Part shown: positions 51,251-60,078 of the stretch, in pieces
How positions within the stretch are numbered: the stretch's first letter is position 1
Layout: each line of letters opens with the position of its first letter
Notes under the pieces: model-generated
Told to the model about the DNA's origin: nothing
Database searches by the model: none
What the model saw: only the letters and a program-made list of their open reading frames with translations
Assembly (NCBI RefSeq): GCF_006716445.1
Contig: NZ_VFPA01000003.1
Coordinates: forward strand, 1,116,001 to 1,180,000
Reading direction: 5' to 3'
From: Pseudonocardia kunmingensis
Lineage (GTDB): Bacteria > Actinomycetota > Actinomycetes > Mycobacteriales > Pseudonocardiaceae
DNA: 64,000 nt
Program-made: the position numbers and the translations under genes

Positions 51251-51273
51251 GGGGTGCCTTGGCGGTACACCCC
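51251..51273. promoter_or_regulatory. Dyad in HTH/Bcr-type MFS divergent promoter
   Basis: GGGGTG (51251-51256) and CACCCC (51268-51273) form an inverted repeat with an 11-nt centre between the interrupted XRE regulator and the MFS gene. It is a plausible operator for that regulator. Confidence 0.35.
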
Positions 51274-51319
51274 ACGACAGTGACTCCCCCGGCCCGCGCG
51301 AGCGGCATCGAATGGTGCC

Positions 51320-52561
51320 GTGCCCCGTTCGTCCCGCCCACCCGGGCGCCTCCTCCCGATGCTCCTGCTCCTGCTGACGGTCTTCGGTCCGATTTCGATG
51401 GACCTCTACCTGCCGCTGCTCCCCGCGCTGACGGCCGAGCTCGGCGCCGCGACGTCGACGGCGCAGCTGACCGTCACCGCCTGCCTCTTCGGGCTCGCGC
51501 TCGGTCAGCTGGTCGCCGGTCCGCTGTCCGACCGGTTCGGGCGCTCCGCCCCGCTGTACGCCGGGGTCGTCGCCTACATCGCCACGTCACTGGTGTGCGC
51601 GGCCAGCCCGACCGTCGAGGCGCTCGTCGCCGCGCGGCTCGTCCAGGGCGTCGCGGGTGGAGCGGGCATCGTCATCGCGCAGGCGGCGGGTCGCGACCTC
51701 TACTCCGGCGGCGCGCTGATCCGCTACTACGGCCGCGTCACGGTGGTCGGCGGGCTCGCCGCCGTCGTCGGACCGTTCCTCGGAGGCCGGCTGGCCGCGT
51801 TCACGGACTGGCGCGGGTTGTTCGTGTTCCTCGCCGCCCTCGGCGCGGTGATCCTGCTGGCGATCGCGGTCGGGCACCGCGAGACCCTCCCGCCGAAGCT
51901 CCGCACGACGGGCGGGTTCGCCCGGACCTGCCGCGACGTGCGCACCCTGCTGTCGGACCGGCGCTACACCGGCGCCGTGCTCGTCCAGGGTTTCGTGAAC
52001 GCCGCGCTGTTCGCCTACCTCAGCGGCGCGACGTACGTGCTGCAGGGCACCTACGGCCTCTCCCCGCAGCAGTACGCGCTCGCGTTCGGCCTGAACTCGG
52101 CGGGGTTCATGCTGTCCGGCTACGTCGCCGGCCTCTCGAGCGAGCGGTACGGCGTCACCGCCACGCTGGCCGTCGGGCTGGTCATGTGCGCCGCGGGCGC
52201 GCTCGGGCTGCTCGCCGGCGGGATCGTCGCGCTGCCGCTCGTCGCGGTGGTCGTGTCGCTGCTGCTGGTGGTCAGCGGTGTCGCCGTCACCACCCCGCCG
52301 ACGACGGCGCTCGCCCTCGCCGACCACCCGCGGACCGCCGGCACCGCGTCCGCGCTGCTGGGCGCGGCGCGGTTCGCCTTCGGCGGGTTCGCCGCACCGC
52401 TCGTGGGGATCGCCGGCGCCGCCACGATGCTGCCGCTCGGCATCGTCACCGTCGTCTCGGTCGCGCTCGCCGCCGCGGCGTGCGCGGCGCTCGAGCCCCG
52501 TCGCGCCGCTCGCCCGTCGGCAGCGGCGCCCGAGGCGCCCGAACCCCAGCCCGTCCCGTGA
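51320..52561 (+). CDS. Bcr/CflA-type multidrug MFS exporter
   Basis: The 413-residue, 12-helix protein opens LLTVFGPISMDLYLPLLPAL, the Bcr/CflA signature. Motif A is GPLSDRFGRSAPL and RLVQGVAGGAGIVIAQAAGRD lies in helix 4. It exports drugs by proton antiport. GTG 51320 has no clear ribosome site, so a leaderless start is possible. The divergent regulator gene is interrupted, which may leave this pump uncontrolled. The zinc dehydrogenase gene follows. Confidence 0.88.
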   Translation: MPRSSRPPGRLLPMLLLLLTVFGPISMDLYLPLLPALTAELGAATSTAQLTVTACLFGLALGQLVAGPLSDRFGRSAPLYAGVVAYIATSLVCAASPTVEALVAARLVQGVAGGAGIVIAQAAGRDLYSGGALIRYYGRVTVVGGLAAVVGPFLGGRLAAFTDWRGLFVFLAALGAVILLAIAVGHRETLPPKLRTTGGFARTCRDVRTLLSDRRYTGAVLVQGFVNAALFAYLSGATYVLQGTYGLSPQQYALAFGLNSAGFMLSGYVAGLSSERYGVTATLAVGLVMCAAGALGLLAGGIVALPLVAVVVSLLLVVSGVAVTTPPTTALALADHPRTAGTASALLGAARFAFGGFAAPLVGIAGAATMLPLGIVTVVSVALAAAACAALEPRRAARPSAAAPEAPEPQPVP

Positions 52562-52635
52562 CGCCGACCGGCGCGCGGGCATCCGTCCACCAGCCGGCCG
52601 GCATCCCGGTCGGCGTGATCGAGGAGAACGCACCC

Positions 52636-53658
52636 ATGCGTGGAGTCATCATGCACGCCCCCGGCGACGTCCGCGTCGAGGAACGCGAACGCCCTGCCGT
52701 CGTCGAGCCCACCGACGCGGTCATCCGCGTCACCGCCGCCTGCATCTGCGGTTCCGACCTGTGGCCCTACCGCGGGGCCGAGCCTGTCGACGGGCCCATG
52801 CCGATGGGCCACGAGTACGTGGGCGTCGTCGAGGAGATCGGTGCGGAGGTGCGGACGATCCAGGTCGGTGACTTCGTCGTCGGCTCCTTCTTCGCCTCCG
52901 ACAACACCTGCGAGATCTGCCGGGCCGGGTACCAGTCCCGGTGCGTGCACGCCGTCCTCATGGGCCAGATCGGCACGCAGGCCGAGTTCGCCCGCATCCC
53001 GTTGGCCGACGGAACCCTCGTCGCCACGGCCACGCACCCGACGGCCGAGCAGGTCCCCGGCCTGCTGGCCGCCTCGGACGTCCTGGGCACCGGGTGGTTC
53101 GCCGCGGTCGCCGCCGAGGCCGGACCCGGCAAGACCGTCGCCGTCGTCGGCGACGGCGCGGTCGGCCTGCTCGGCGTCCTCGCCGCCCGCGAGCTGGGCG
53201 CGACGAGCATCATCACGATGAGCCGCCACGCCGACCGGCAGGCCCTCGCCCGCCGCTACGGCGCCACCGCCGTCGTCGAGGAGCGCGGCGACGACGGCGT
53301 CGCCAGGATCAAGGAGCTCACCGGGGGGCTCGGCGCGCACAGCGTGATCGAGGCGGTGGGCACGCAGGAGTCGATGATGCAGGCGATCCGCGCCACGCGC
53401 CCTGGCGGGCACGTCGGCTACGTCGGCGTCGCCCACGACGTCTCCCTGCCCGGCGAGGAGCTGTTCTTCTCCGGCGTGCACCTGCACGGCGGACCCGCCC
53501 CGGTGCGGCGCTTCCTCCCCGAGCTGATCGACCTGGTGATGAAGGGCGGGATCGACCCCGGCGCGGTCTTCGACCTCACCCTCCCCCTCGACGAGGCGGC
53601 CGAGGGCTACCGGGCCATGGACCAGCGCCGGGCCACCAAGGTGCTGCTCACCCCCTGA
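52636..53658 (+). CDS. Zinc-dependent alcohol dehydrogenase (MDR)
   Basis: The 340-residue protein has the catalytic zinc site CICGSDLWPYRG and GHEYVG, and a structural zinc loop with three clear Cys (NTCEICRAGYQSRC). The dinucleotide fold is VAVVGDGAVGLLGVLAA and the later part is FFSGVHLHGGPAPVRR. It oxidises an alcohol or reduces an aldehyde with NAD(P). GAGGAG lies about 10 nt before the ATG. It is likely co-transcribed with the MFS pump 74 bp upstream. Confidence 0.92.
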   Translation: MRGVIMHAPGDVRVEERERPAVVEPTDAVIRVTAACICGSDLWPYRGAEPVDGPMPMGHEYVGVVEEIGAEVRTIQVGDFVVGSFFASDNTCEICRAGYQSRCVHAVLMGQIGTQAEFARIPLADGTLVATATHPTAEQVPGLLAASDVLGTGWFAAVAAEAGPGKTVAVVGDGAVGLLGVLAARELGATSIITMSRHADRQALARRYGATAVVEERGDDGVARIKELTGGLGAHSVIEAVGTQESMMQAIRATRPGGHVGYVGVAHDVSLPGEELFFSGVHLHGGPAPVRRFLPELIDLVMKGGIDPGAVFDLTLPLDEAAEGYRAMDQRRATKVLLTP

Positions 53659-54244
53659 CGCCGGCCGGGAGCCATGGCGACACCCGTTCCCGGTCCAGGA
53701 GGTCGGGCCGTTGCAGGGAGCCCAGCATGACGTGCACGGCGTCCTCGGCGTCGCGGGTCCAGGCGTAGCACTGCCCGGCGGTGCCGCACAGCATCGGCGC
53801 ACGGCTGCGGGCGGCGTCGACGATCGCCGCGGCCTCGGCCCCGACCTGCTCGTTCACCGCGGCCGGGTCCCGCAGCTGCACACCCGCCGCGGCGACGACA
53901 CCCGCGACGTCGGTCAGGCAGGACGCCAACCAGTCGAAGGGCGCGGCCGTGACCTCGTCGGCCCAGTGCCGGTCGGACGGCTCGACCCCCACGAAGTGCG
54001 GGTGGAAGTGGGCGGCCTCGAACGCACCCGGGGTGCCGTCGAGCCGGTCGAACAGGTCCGCCCGCCACACCGGCCGGTCGATCACGATCTCCTGGGCGGC
54101 CGACTCGGAGCCGCGGCGCGGCCGGGGAGCGGGCAGGCGGAGCTCGACGCGCGCGCCGTGCTCCAGGTGGCTGTCGGCGAGGTCGATCTCGAACCAGTGC
54201 CGCACGAGGACGGCGACCTCGGTGAAGACGAATGCGTGCTGCAC
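53648..54244 (-). CDS. Conserved hypothetical protein (198 aa)
   Basis: The soluble 198-residue protein has a beta-rich N-terminal half (FTEVAVLVRHWFEIDL, then ARVELRLPAPRP) and a helical C-terminal half with WLASCLTDVAGVVAAAG. No catalytic motif is clear. I do not recognise the family with confidence. It is convergent with the dehydrogenase gene, overlapping by 11 bp. Confidence 0.6.
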   Translation of the reverse strand: MQHAFVFTEVAVLVRHWFEIDLADSHLEHGARVELRLPAPRPRRGSESAAQEIVIDRPVWRADLFDRLDGTPGAFEAAHFHPHFVGVEPSDRHWADEVTAAPFDWLASCLTDVAGVVAAAGVQLRDPAAVNEQVGAEAAAIVDAARSRAPMLCGTAGQCYAWTRDAEDAVHVMLGSLQRPDLLDRERVSPWLPAGVRG

Positions 54245-54342
54245 GCGCTGCTCCTGTCACAGATCGGGCTCCGGGCCGGTGGTACCTGCCTACCACCTGC
54301 CCGCGTCCGGATCTCCCCCTCCGGCGCCCCGCTGCGGCGAGA

Positions 54343-55164
54343 ATGCCCGTCATGGTCCGTGACCCGGCGCAGCCCGAGCCTGCTACCGAGCCCGTTTCCG
54401 GTACCGCCCCGGCCATGGCGTCGCCCCGGCTGCTGCGCCAGCAGTGGCGTGACGTCACCTTCGTGCACTGGGCGGTGCGGCCGGAGCAGGTCGCGCCGCT
54501 CCTGCCGCGCGGCATCCGGCCGGACGTCCTCGACGGGTGCACCTACGTGGGGCTCGTGCTGTTCCGGATGGTCGGCAGCGGATTCACCCGCGGACCCGTG
54601 CTGCCGTGGCTGGGCGCCTTCCTCGAGACCAACGTCCGGCTCTACAGCGTGGATGCCACCGGCCGGCGGGGCGTGGTCTTCCTGAGCCTCGACACCGACC
54701 GCGCAGCGGTGGTCGCCGCCGCGCGCATCGGCTTCGCCCTCCCCTACCGGTGGGCCCGGATGCGCTTCGACGCCGGGGACGGCTCCGCCACCGCGCCCCG
54801 CACCTACACCGCCCGGCTGCGCCGGCCCGGGGTGCAGGCGTGCAGCCGGGTGGTCGTCCGGCCCCGCGAGGAGATCCTCGACGGCCCGCTGGAGTCCTTC
54901 CTGACCTCCCGGTGGGGGCTGCACACCACCCGCCTCGGCCGCACCTGGCACCTGCCGAACACCCACGAGTCCTGGCCGCTGCGCCGCGCGGACCTGCTCG
55001 AGATCGATGACGGCCTGGTCTCCTCCGTCGGCCTCGGCAGCGCCATCGCCGACGGCGCGGGGGACCCTCGCCCGCCGGACCACGTCGCGTTCAGCGACGG
55101 CGTCAGCGCGGAGTTCGGCCGCCCCGGGCTCGCCGACACCCCGCGCGGCGGAACCCGACGCTGA
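54343..55164 (+). CDS. DUF2071 (YqjF-like) protein
   Basis: From ATG 54343 the protein has 273 residues; ATG 54352 or 54415 is also possible. LLRQQWRDVTFVHWAVRPEQ and LPRGIRPDVLDGCTYVGLVLF are the DUF2071 start. ETNVRLYSVDATGRRGVVFLS, YRWARMRF and YTARLRR follow. The function is unknown; the family has an acetoacetate-decarboxylase-like barrel. Confidence 0.85.
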   Translation: MPVMVRDPAQPEPATEPVSGTAPAMASPRLLRQQWRDVTFVHWAVRPEQVAPLLPRGIRPDVLDGCTYVGLVLFRMVGSGFTRGPVLPWLGAFLETNVRLYSVDATGRRGVVFLSLDTDRAAVVAAARIGFALPYRWARMRFDAGDGSATAPRTYTARLRRPGVQACSRVVVRPREEILDGPLESFLTSRWGLHTTRLGRTWHLPNTHESWPLRRADLLEIDDGLVSSVGLGSAIADGAGDPRPPDHVAFSDGVSAEFGRPGLADTPRGGTRR

Positions 55165-55182
55165 GCGCCGGTACGACGGCGG

Positions 55183-55899
55183 TCAGGTGACCGCGGGCAC
55201 GGCCCGCCCCTGCGCCGCGACCCGGTCGAGCCACTCGCGCAGGAGGCCGCGCTCGGCCTCGGTGAGCACCGCCAGCTCCGGCAGGTGGGCCCGCAGGGTC
55301 ACGGCCGTCGGCACGGGACCGGCGCCGGCGGCCGGGCCTGCGGTCCCGTCGGTGGTGACGGCGGCGATCACGGACTCCCGGGCGAACTCGGACAGGGTCG
55401 GGTCGCGCCGCTCGGGATCCATGCCGATCAGCGTGAGCGTGATGCCGCGCCCCGTGGCGTGCACCAGGTTCGCCGCCCGTTCCTCGCTCACCCGCAGCCG
55501 TCCCGCCTCGGCGACGCGCCGGATCATGCCGCGCAGCACGGCAGCGGCCCGGTGCTCCGCGGGGGACCCGGCGCCCGGCCGCGGCTCGCCGAACACGAGC
55601 GCGTAGAGCGCGGGATGGGCGAGCCCGAAACCGACGTGCAGGTCCCAGCCCCGCCGCAGGTCCTCCACCGGGTCCGGGTCGCGCTCGCGAACGGTCTTCT
55701 CGTGCAGGTACTCGCTGATCCCGTGGGCGCCGACGGCGTCGAGCAGGCCCTGCTTGTCGCCGAAGAGGCGGTAGATCGTCGGCGCCTGCACTCCCGCCGC
55801 GGCGCTCACCGCGCGCGTGGACACGGCCTCCCGCCCACCCGTGGCCAGCAGCTCGGCGGCCGCCGCGACGATGCGGTCACGGGTCGTCCTCGCCTCCAT
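55183..55899 (-). CDS. TetR-family regulator of the AKR operon
   Basis: The 238-residue protein from ATG 55899 has the TetR HTH (VSTRAVSAAAGVQAPTIYRLF) and a C-terminal TetR_C-like domain. A 16-bp dyad 11 bp upstream and a divergent aldo/keto reductase-sugar dehydrogenase pair suggest it represses both directions. Confidence 0.9.
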   Translation of the reverse strand: MEARTTRDRIVAAAAELLATGGREAVSTRAVSAAAGVQAPTIYRLFGDKQGLLDAVGAHGISEYLHEKTVRERDPDPVEDLRRGWDLHVGFGLAHPALYALVFGEPRPGAGSPAEHRAAAVLRGMIRRVAEAGRLRVSEERAANLVHATGRGITLTLIGMDPERRDPTLSEFARESVIAAVTTDGTAGPAAGAGPVPTAVTLRAHLPELAVLTEAERGLLREWLDRVAAQGRAVPAVT

Positions 55900-55910
55900 G
55901 CTTCCAACGA

Positions 55911-55926
55911 TAACACCCACTCGTTA
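55911..55926. promoter_or_regulatory. Putative TetR operator before the AKR gene
   Basis: TAACACCCACTCGTTA has inverted TAAC/GTTA ends. It lies 11 bp upstream of the TetR start and 74 bp before the aldo/keto reductase start. This matches the half-site style of many TetR operators. Confidence 0.45.
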
Positions 55927-56000
55927 GCGTCGGTTGCGCTATCGCCGGAAACGTGCTTCTGTTAGCACTGGAAGCAGCCAGTTCGTCCCGAGGAGAGAAG

Positions 56001-57002
56001 ATGGACACGCGCAAGCTGGGCACCGACGGCCCGGAGGTGTCTGCGCTGGGGCTCGGCGCAATGGGCATGTCCGACCTCTACGGCCCGGCCGACGAGACCG
56101 AGAGCGTCGCCACGATCCACGCGGCCATCGACGCCGGCATCACCCTGATCGACACCGGGGACTTCTACGGCTCCGGCCACAACGAGATGCTGATCCGCGA
56201 CGCCCTCCGCGACCGCAACCGCGACGACGTCGTGATCAGCGTCAAGTTCGGCGGCAGGCGCAGCCCTGACGGCGCCTTCCAGCCCGCTCCGGCAGAGACC
56301 GACCCCGTTGCCGTCAAGGACCGCCTCGCCTACACGCTGCGCAGGCTCGGCACCGACCACGTCGACATCTACCGACCGACCCGGCTCAACCCGGCCGTCC
56401 CGATCGAGGACACGGTGGGCGCGATCGCCGAGATGGTCCAGGCAGGACACGTGCGTCACATCGGGCTCTCCGAGGTCGGCGCCGCGACCCTGCGCAGGGC
56501 CGCCGCCGTACACCCGATCAGCGACCTCCAGATCGAGTACTCCCTGCTCTCCCGCGGCATCGAGGCCGAGATCCTGCCGGCGGCGCGCGCGCTCGGCATC
56601 GGGGTCACCGCCTACGGGGTGCTCTCCCGCGGCCTGCTGTCCGGGCACTGGTCACCCGATCGCACGCTGGGCGGATCCGACTTCCGCGGGCACGTTCCCC
56701 GCTTCCGGGGCGAGAACCTGGCGGCCAACCTCGCCCTCGTCGATGCCCTCCGCGCGGTCGCGGAGCCGATCGGAGCCACCGTCGCGCAGGTCGCCGTCGC
56801 GTGGGTGGCCTCCCGCGGCACCGACATCGTGCCGCTCGTCGGCGCCCGGCGGCGCGACCGCCTGCAGGAGTCGCTCCTCGCCGCCGACCTCGTCCTGAGC
56901 GACGAGACCCTCGACGCGATCGAGGCCGCCGTGCCCGCCGGCGCCGCCGCGGGCGAGCGCTACCCCGCGCCGCACATGGCGGCGCTGGACAGCGAGGGAT
57001 GA
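56001..57002 (+). CDS. Aldo/keto reductase
   Basis: The 333-residue TIM-barrel protein has the AKR start GPEVSALGLGAMGMSDLYG, the catalytic Asp/Tyr in IDTGDFYGSGHNEML and the Lys in VVISVKFGG. The usual His region reads VDIYRPTRLNPAVPIE, so the catalytic His appears replaced, as in a known AKR subgroup with YRPxRLDP. It reduces a carbonyl with NADPH. AGGAGAG precedes ATG 56001. The stop overlaps the next gene. Confidence 0.9.
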   Translation: MDTRKLGTDGPEVSALGLGAMGMSDLYGPADETESVATIHAAIDAGITLIDTGDFYGSGHNEMLIRDALRDRNRDDVVISVKFGGRRSPDGAFQPAPAETDPVAVKDRLAYTLRRLGTDHVDIYRPTRLNPAVPIEDTVGAIAEMVQAGHVRHIGLSEVGAATLRRAAAVHPISDLQIEYSLLSRGIEAEILPAARALGIGVTAYGVLSRGLLSGHWSPDRTLGGSDFRGHVPRFRGENLAANLALVDALRAVAEPIGATVAQVAVAWVASRGTDIVPLVGARRRDRLQESLLAADLVLSDETLDAIEAAVPAGAAAGERYPAPHMAALDSEG

Positions 57003-58219
57003 CGCCGATGCCCCGATGGACGACCGTCGCGCTCCCGCCGGCGCTCGCGCTCGCGCTCGCGGCGGGATGCGCGGCCGCGCCCGACGGCGCTCCCGGCCCC
57101 GCCCCCTCCGGCGGGGCCGGCTCGTCGAGCCGCAACTACCCCGACGACGACAGCGCCCCCGCCGTCAGCCCGGTGGTCCCGCCGGTCACGGCGACACCGC
57201 GGGAGCCGGTGGCCCCGGTCGCGGTCGCGACGCCGGGAGCGGTCACCGAGGTGGCCTCCGGGCTCCGCATGCCGTGGGGCCTGACGTTCCTGCCCGACGG
57301 GTCGGCGCTGGTCTCCAGCCGCGACTCCGGCGACATCAGCCACGTCCCCGCGAGCGGCGGGACGGCGTCGCGGGTCGGCACGGTCCCCGGCGTCGCCGGG
57401 AGCGCCGAGGGTGGCCTGCTGGGCCTCGCCGCGTCCCCGGACTTCGCCGCCGACCGGACGGTCTACGCCTACGTGTCCGCCGAGCCGACGAACCGGGTCG
57501 TCGCGGTGCGGGTCGCCGAGGACCTGCGCTCGATGACCGTCGAGCGGGTCGTCCTCGACGGGATCGGCACGGCGGACCGCCACCACGGGGGCAAGCTGAC
57601 CTTCGACCGGGACGGCAACCTCTGGATCGGCACCGGCGACGCGTTCGAGGGCAGCCGCTCCCCGGACCCGGACTCGCTCAACGGGAAGGTGCTGCGAATC
57701 CGACCGGACGGCTCGCCCACGGCGGGCAACCCGTTCGGCACCGCGGTGTTCTCGCTGGGGCACCGCAACGTGCAGGGGATCGCGTTCGGCCCGGACGCCA
57801 CGGTGTACGCCTCGGAGCTCGGCCACCGCACGTGGGACGAGGTCAACGTCCTGCGGCCGGGCCTGGACTACGGGTGGCCCGACGTCGAGGGGGTCGACGG
57901 CGACACCGGCGAACCACCGGTCTTCGCCCTGCACCCGGACGAGGCGTCACCGTCCGGCATCGCCTTCGCCGGCAGCTCGCTGTGGATGGGGGCGCTGTCC
58001 GGGCAGCGGCTCTGGCAGCTCCCGGTCAGCGCAGGCCAGGCCGCGGGCGAGCCGATCCCGCACTTCGTCGGCGAGTACGGGCGGATCCGCGCGGTCGAGG
58101 TCGCGCCGGACGGGGCGCTGTGGATCGTCACCTCCAACACCGACGAGGCCACCTGGGGAGGCACCGACCCCCGCCCCGGCGACGACCGCATCCTCCGCGT
58201 CGAGCTCACCGCCCCGTGA
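56999..58219 (+). CDS. PQQ-type sugar dehydrogenase (GSDH) lipoprotein
   Basis: The 406-residue protein has a signal peptide with lipobox ALAAGC (Cys about residue 24), a Pro-rich linker and a six-bladed propeller. Segments include MPWGLTFLPDGSALVSSRDS, DRHHGGKLTFDRDGNLWIGT, LNGKVLRIRPDG, SLGHRNVQGIAF and LGHRTWDEVNVLRPGLDYGW. These match soluble aldose dehydrogenases using PQQ and Ca2+. It oxidises sugars outside the membrane. ATG 56999 overlaps the AKR stop. Confidence 0.9.
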   Translation: MTPMPRWTTVALPPALALALAAGCAAAPDGAPGPAPSGGAGSSSRNYPDDDSAPAVSPVVPPVTATPREPVAPVAVATPGAVTEVASGLRMPWGLTFLPDGSALVSSRDSGDISHVPASGGTASRVGTVPGVAGSAEGGLLGLAASPDFAADRTVYAYVSAEPTNRVVAVRVAEDLRSMTVERVVLDGIGTADRHHGGKLTFDRDGNLWIGTGDAFEGSRSPDPDSLNGKVLRIRPDGSPTAGNPFGTAVFSLGHRNVQGIAFGPDATVYASELGHRTWDEVNVLRPGLDYGWPDVEGVDGDTGEPPVFALHPDEASPSGIAFAGSSLWMGALSGQRLWQLPVSAGQAAGEPIPHFVGEYGRIRAVEVAPDGALWIVTSNTDEATWGGTDPRPGDDRILRVELTAP

Positions 58220-58244
58220 GCGGACCGGCGTCCCGAACCCGAGG

Positions 58245-59201
58245 TCAGCCCCGGGCCGCGGCGCCGTCGGGCCCCTCGGCCCGCTCGGCCTCCTCGGCGG
58301 CCTGCAGCGCGGTGAGCACCTCCACGCCCAGCGCGCGGTAGTCACCCGCGACGCTCGCGGCGGTCGCGGAGACCCGCGGTGCCCGGACGCCCGACCGCAG
58401 AGCCTCCCACCACGCCGGCTGCGCCGCGGCCTCGATCTCGAGCTCGTGGGCGAGCTTGCCGAGACGCCGGGCGTCCTGGGCCGTGCGCTCGGCGTGGCGG
58501 ATCGTCGTCTCGAACCGCGGGGAGTGGCCGCCGAACGCCCTGTCGATCGCCGCCCGGGCCTCGCCGTGGATCGCGCGGGAGCGCGTACCGGTTCCGAAGA
58601 GGACCACCCCGAGCAGGCCCAAACCCGGGTTGATCTCCTGCGCGAGGGTGAACCGCTCCGCGACGAGGGACATGCCCACCAGGCCCCCGACGTCGGACTT
58701 CGTCGGCATCAGCACCCAGCGAGCCGCGGCCAGCGCCAGGTCGGACAGGATCGTCGACTCCGGCGGGCAGTCGATGAACACGACCTCGTAGTCGGTCGCG
58801 ATCGGGGCGAGCACGTCGCCGAGCACCCGGAACGCCCGGCGCCCGCGGTTCTGCAGCCGCGAGACCATGATGGGCGTCAGGTCCTCGAGCCGCGCTCCCC
58901 CGCACACCACGTCCAGCTTCGGACGCACGTCCGGCGCCGGGACGAGCGGCGTGCCGGCGAGGACGCTGCCCAGCAGGCCTGCGCCCTGGTCGTCGGCGTC
59001 CGTGCCGCGGTAGCCGAGGTCGTCGGCGAGGTTCGCCTGCCGGTTGAGGTCGATGAGCAGGCAGCGGTAACCGGCGCCGGCGAACTGGCCCGCCAGGTTC
59101 GCGGCGATCGACGTCTTCCCGACGCCACCCTTGTCGTTGACGATCGCGATGACGCGCTCCAGCGCGAAATCGCGCTCCTGGTCCTCAGAGCGCTCGGCCA
59201 T
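58245..59201 (-). CDS. ParA/MinD-like ATPase
   Basis: The 318-residue protein has the deviant Walker A KGGVGKT (24-30), a LLIDLNRQANLADDLGY motif A' region and Walker B VVFIDCPPES, as in ParA-type partition ATPases. No ParB gene or parS-like repeat is adjacent. Instead an acidic repeat protein lies upstream on the same strand. It may position a cargo other than DNA, or be a plasmid-derived orphan. Confidence 0.88.
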   Translation of the reverse strand: MAERSEDQERDFALERVIAIVNDKGGVGKTSIAANLAGQFAGAGYRCLLIDLNRQANLADDLGYRGTDADDQGAGLLGSVLAGTPLVPAPDVRPKLDVVCGGARLEDLTPIMVSRLQNRGRRAFRVLGDVLAPIATDYEVVFIDCPPESTILSDLALAAARWVLMPTKSDVGGLVGMSLVAERFTLAQEINPGLGLLGVVLFGTGTRSRAIHGEARAAIDRAFGGHSPRFETTIRHAERTAQDARRLGKLAHELEIEAAAQPAWWEALRSGVRAPRVSATAASVAGDYRALGVEVLTALQAAEEAERAEGPDGAAARG

Positions 59202-59388
59202 CGACTCCTCCGCAGCGTCCGACGGCAGAACACCGCCGCCCCGTTCCGCACCCCCAACGTATCCCGATTCCCGGTTCCGACCGGCTCGACCGGTCCGCCC
59301 AACGCGCGGCGCGCAGTTGTCCGCAGGCGTTGGTCCGAGCGGCGCTCATCGGCGTGGAGGAATGAGGATCGGGTCGCCCGCCGCCCCG

Positions 59389-59838
59389 TTAGCGGCGCGA
59401 CGGCGCGGCCGACCGGCGCGAGCGCTCGTCCGGGCGCCGGCGGGGTCGGGGGCGGAGCAGGTGACGGAGATTCGGTTGCGCGGACGGGCCGGCGCCCCGG
59501 TCGGCGTCCTCGCCGGTGTCCTCGGCTGCGTCCTCGGCTTCGTCCTCGTCGGCGTCCTCGTCCTCGTCCTCGAACTCGGCGTCGTCGACCTCTCCCCCGC
59601 CGTCGGCGTCCTCGTCGAACGCGTCGTCCTCGTCGAACGCGTCGTCCTCGTCGAACCCCTCGTCCTCGAACTCGGCGTCGTCGTCCTCGAGCTCGGCGTC
59701 GTCCTGATCGGGGTCGACGAGGTCGCCGTCGGAGTCGGCATCGATGTCTTCGAGGGTGATGTGGATGTTCAGCTTCTTCGTGCCCAGGAGGATGTAACCA
59801 CTGATGTCGGCAGCATTGATCGGTGCTGGATCGCTCAC
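59389..59838 (-). CDS. Acidic repeat protein next to ParA
   Basis: GTG 59838 with GGGAG upstream gives 149 residues. A short folded-looking start (PINAADISGYILLGTKKLNI, then HITLEDIDAD) leads into about 65 residues of almost pure Asp/Glu, including tandem FDEDDA units. A basic Arg/Pro tail follows (RPRPRRRPDERSRR). I do not recognise it. It is upstream of the ParA-like gene on the same strand and could be its partner or cargo adaptor. Confidence 0.55.
   Translation of the reverse strand: MSDPAPINAADISGYILLGTKKLNIHITLEDIDADSDGDLVDPDQDDAELEDDDAEFEDEGFDEDDAFDEDDAFDEDADGGGEVDDAEFEDEDEDADEDEAEDAAEDTGEDADRGAGPSAQPNLRHLLRPRPRRRPDERSRRSAAPSRR
59611..59664 (-). repeat. 18-bp tandem repeats coding FDEDDA units
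   Basis: The unit CTCGTCGAACGCGTCGTC occurs twice perfectly (59611-59628, 59629-59646) and once altered (59647-59664) inside the acidic protein gene. Its copy number may vary between strains. Confidence 0.7.
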
Positions 59839-60029
59839 GATGTGTTGCTCCCTTGCGCGGCTGGTATCGGTCGAGGCTCTGCGTCGAGCACCGGCGATCA
59901 CATCGACCTGTCGGGTTCTGCGTGGCTACCCCGGCGCGTGGACGACGAACCCGGACGGCGGCGAATTCGGCGCGCGCTGGTCCGATCCGCCGAAACCGGG
60001 ATGGAGCATCCGCAGGAGCGGGCGCCCAC

Positions 60030-60078
60030 CCGGACGAGCGGCACTATCGTCGGTACCTAGCCGACGAAAGTGCCGTTC
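60030..60078 (-). repeat. 49-bp dispersed hairpin, copy B, over P450 stop codon
   Basis: This is the reverse-complement copy of 40189-40237 with 47 of 49 bases identical. The stem (17 bp) covers the last codons and TAG stop of the P450 gene and probably acts as its terminator. Confidence 0.75.

Noticed and set aside
59500..59750. Ser-rich plus-strand frames and possible microsatellite-only DNA
   Set aside because: The minus-strand frame encodes a plausible acidic protein with a ribosome site and a folded head; the plus frames are its complement.
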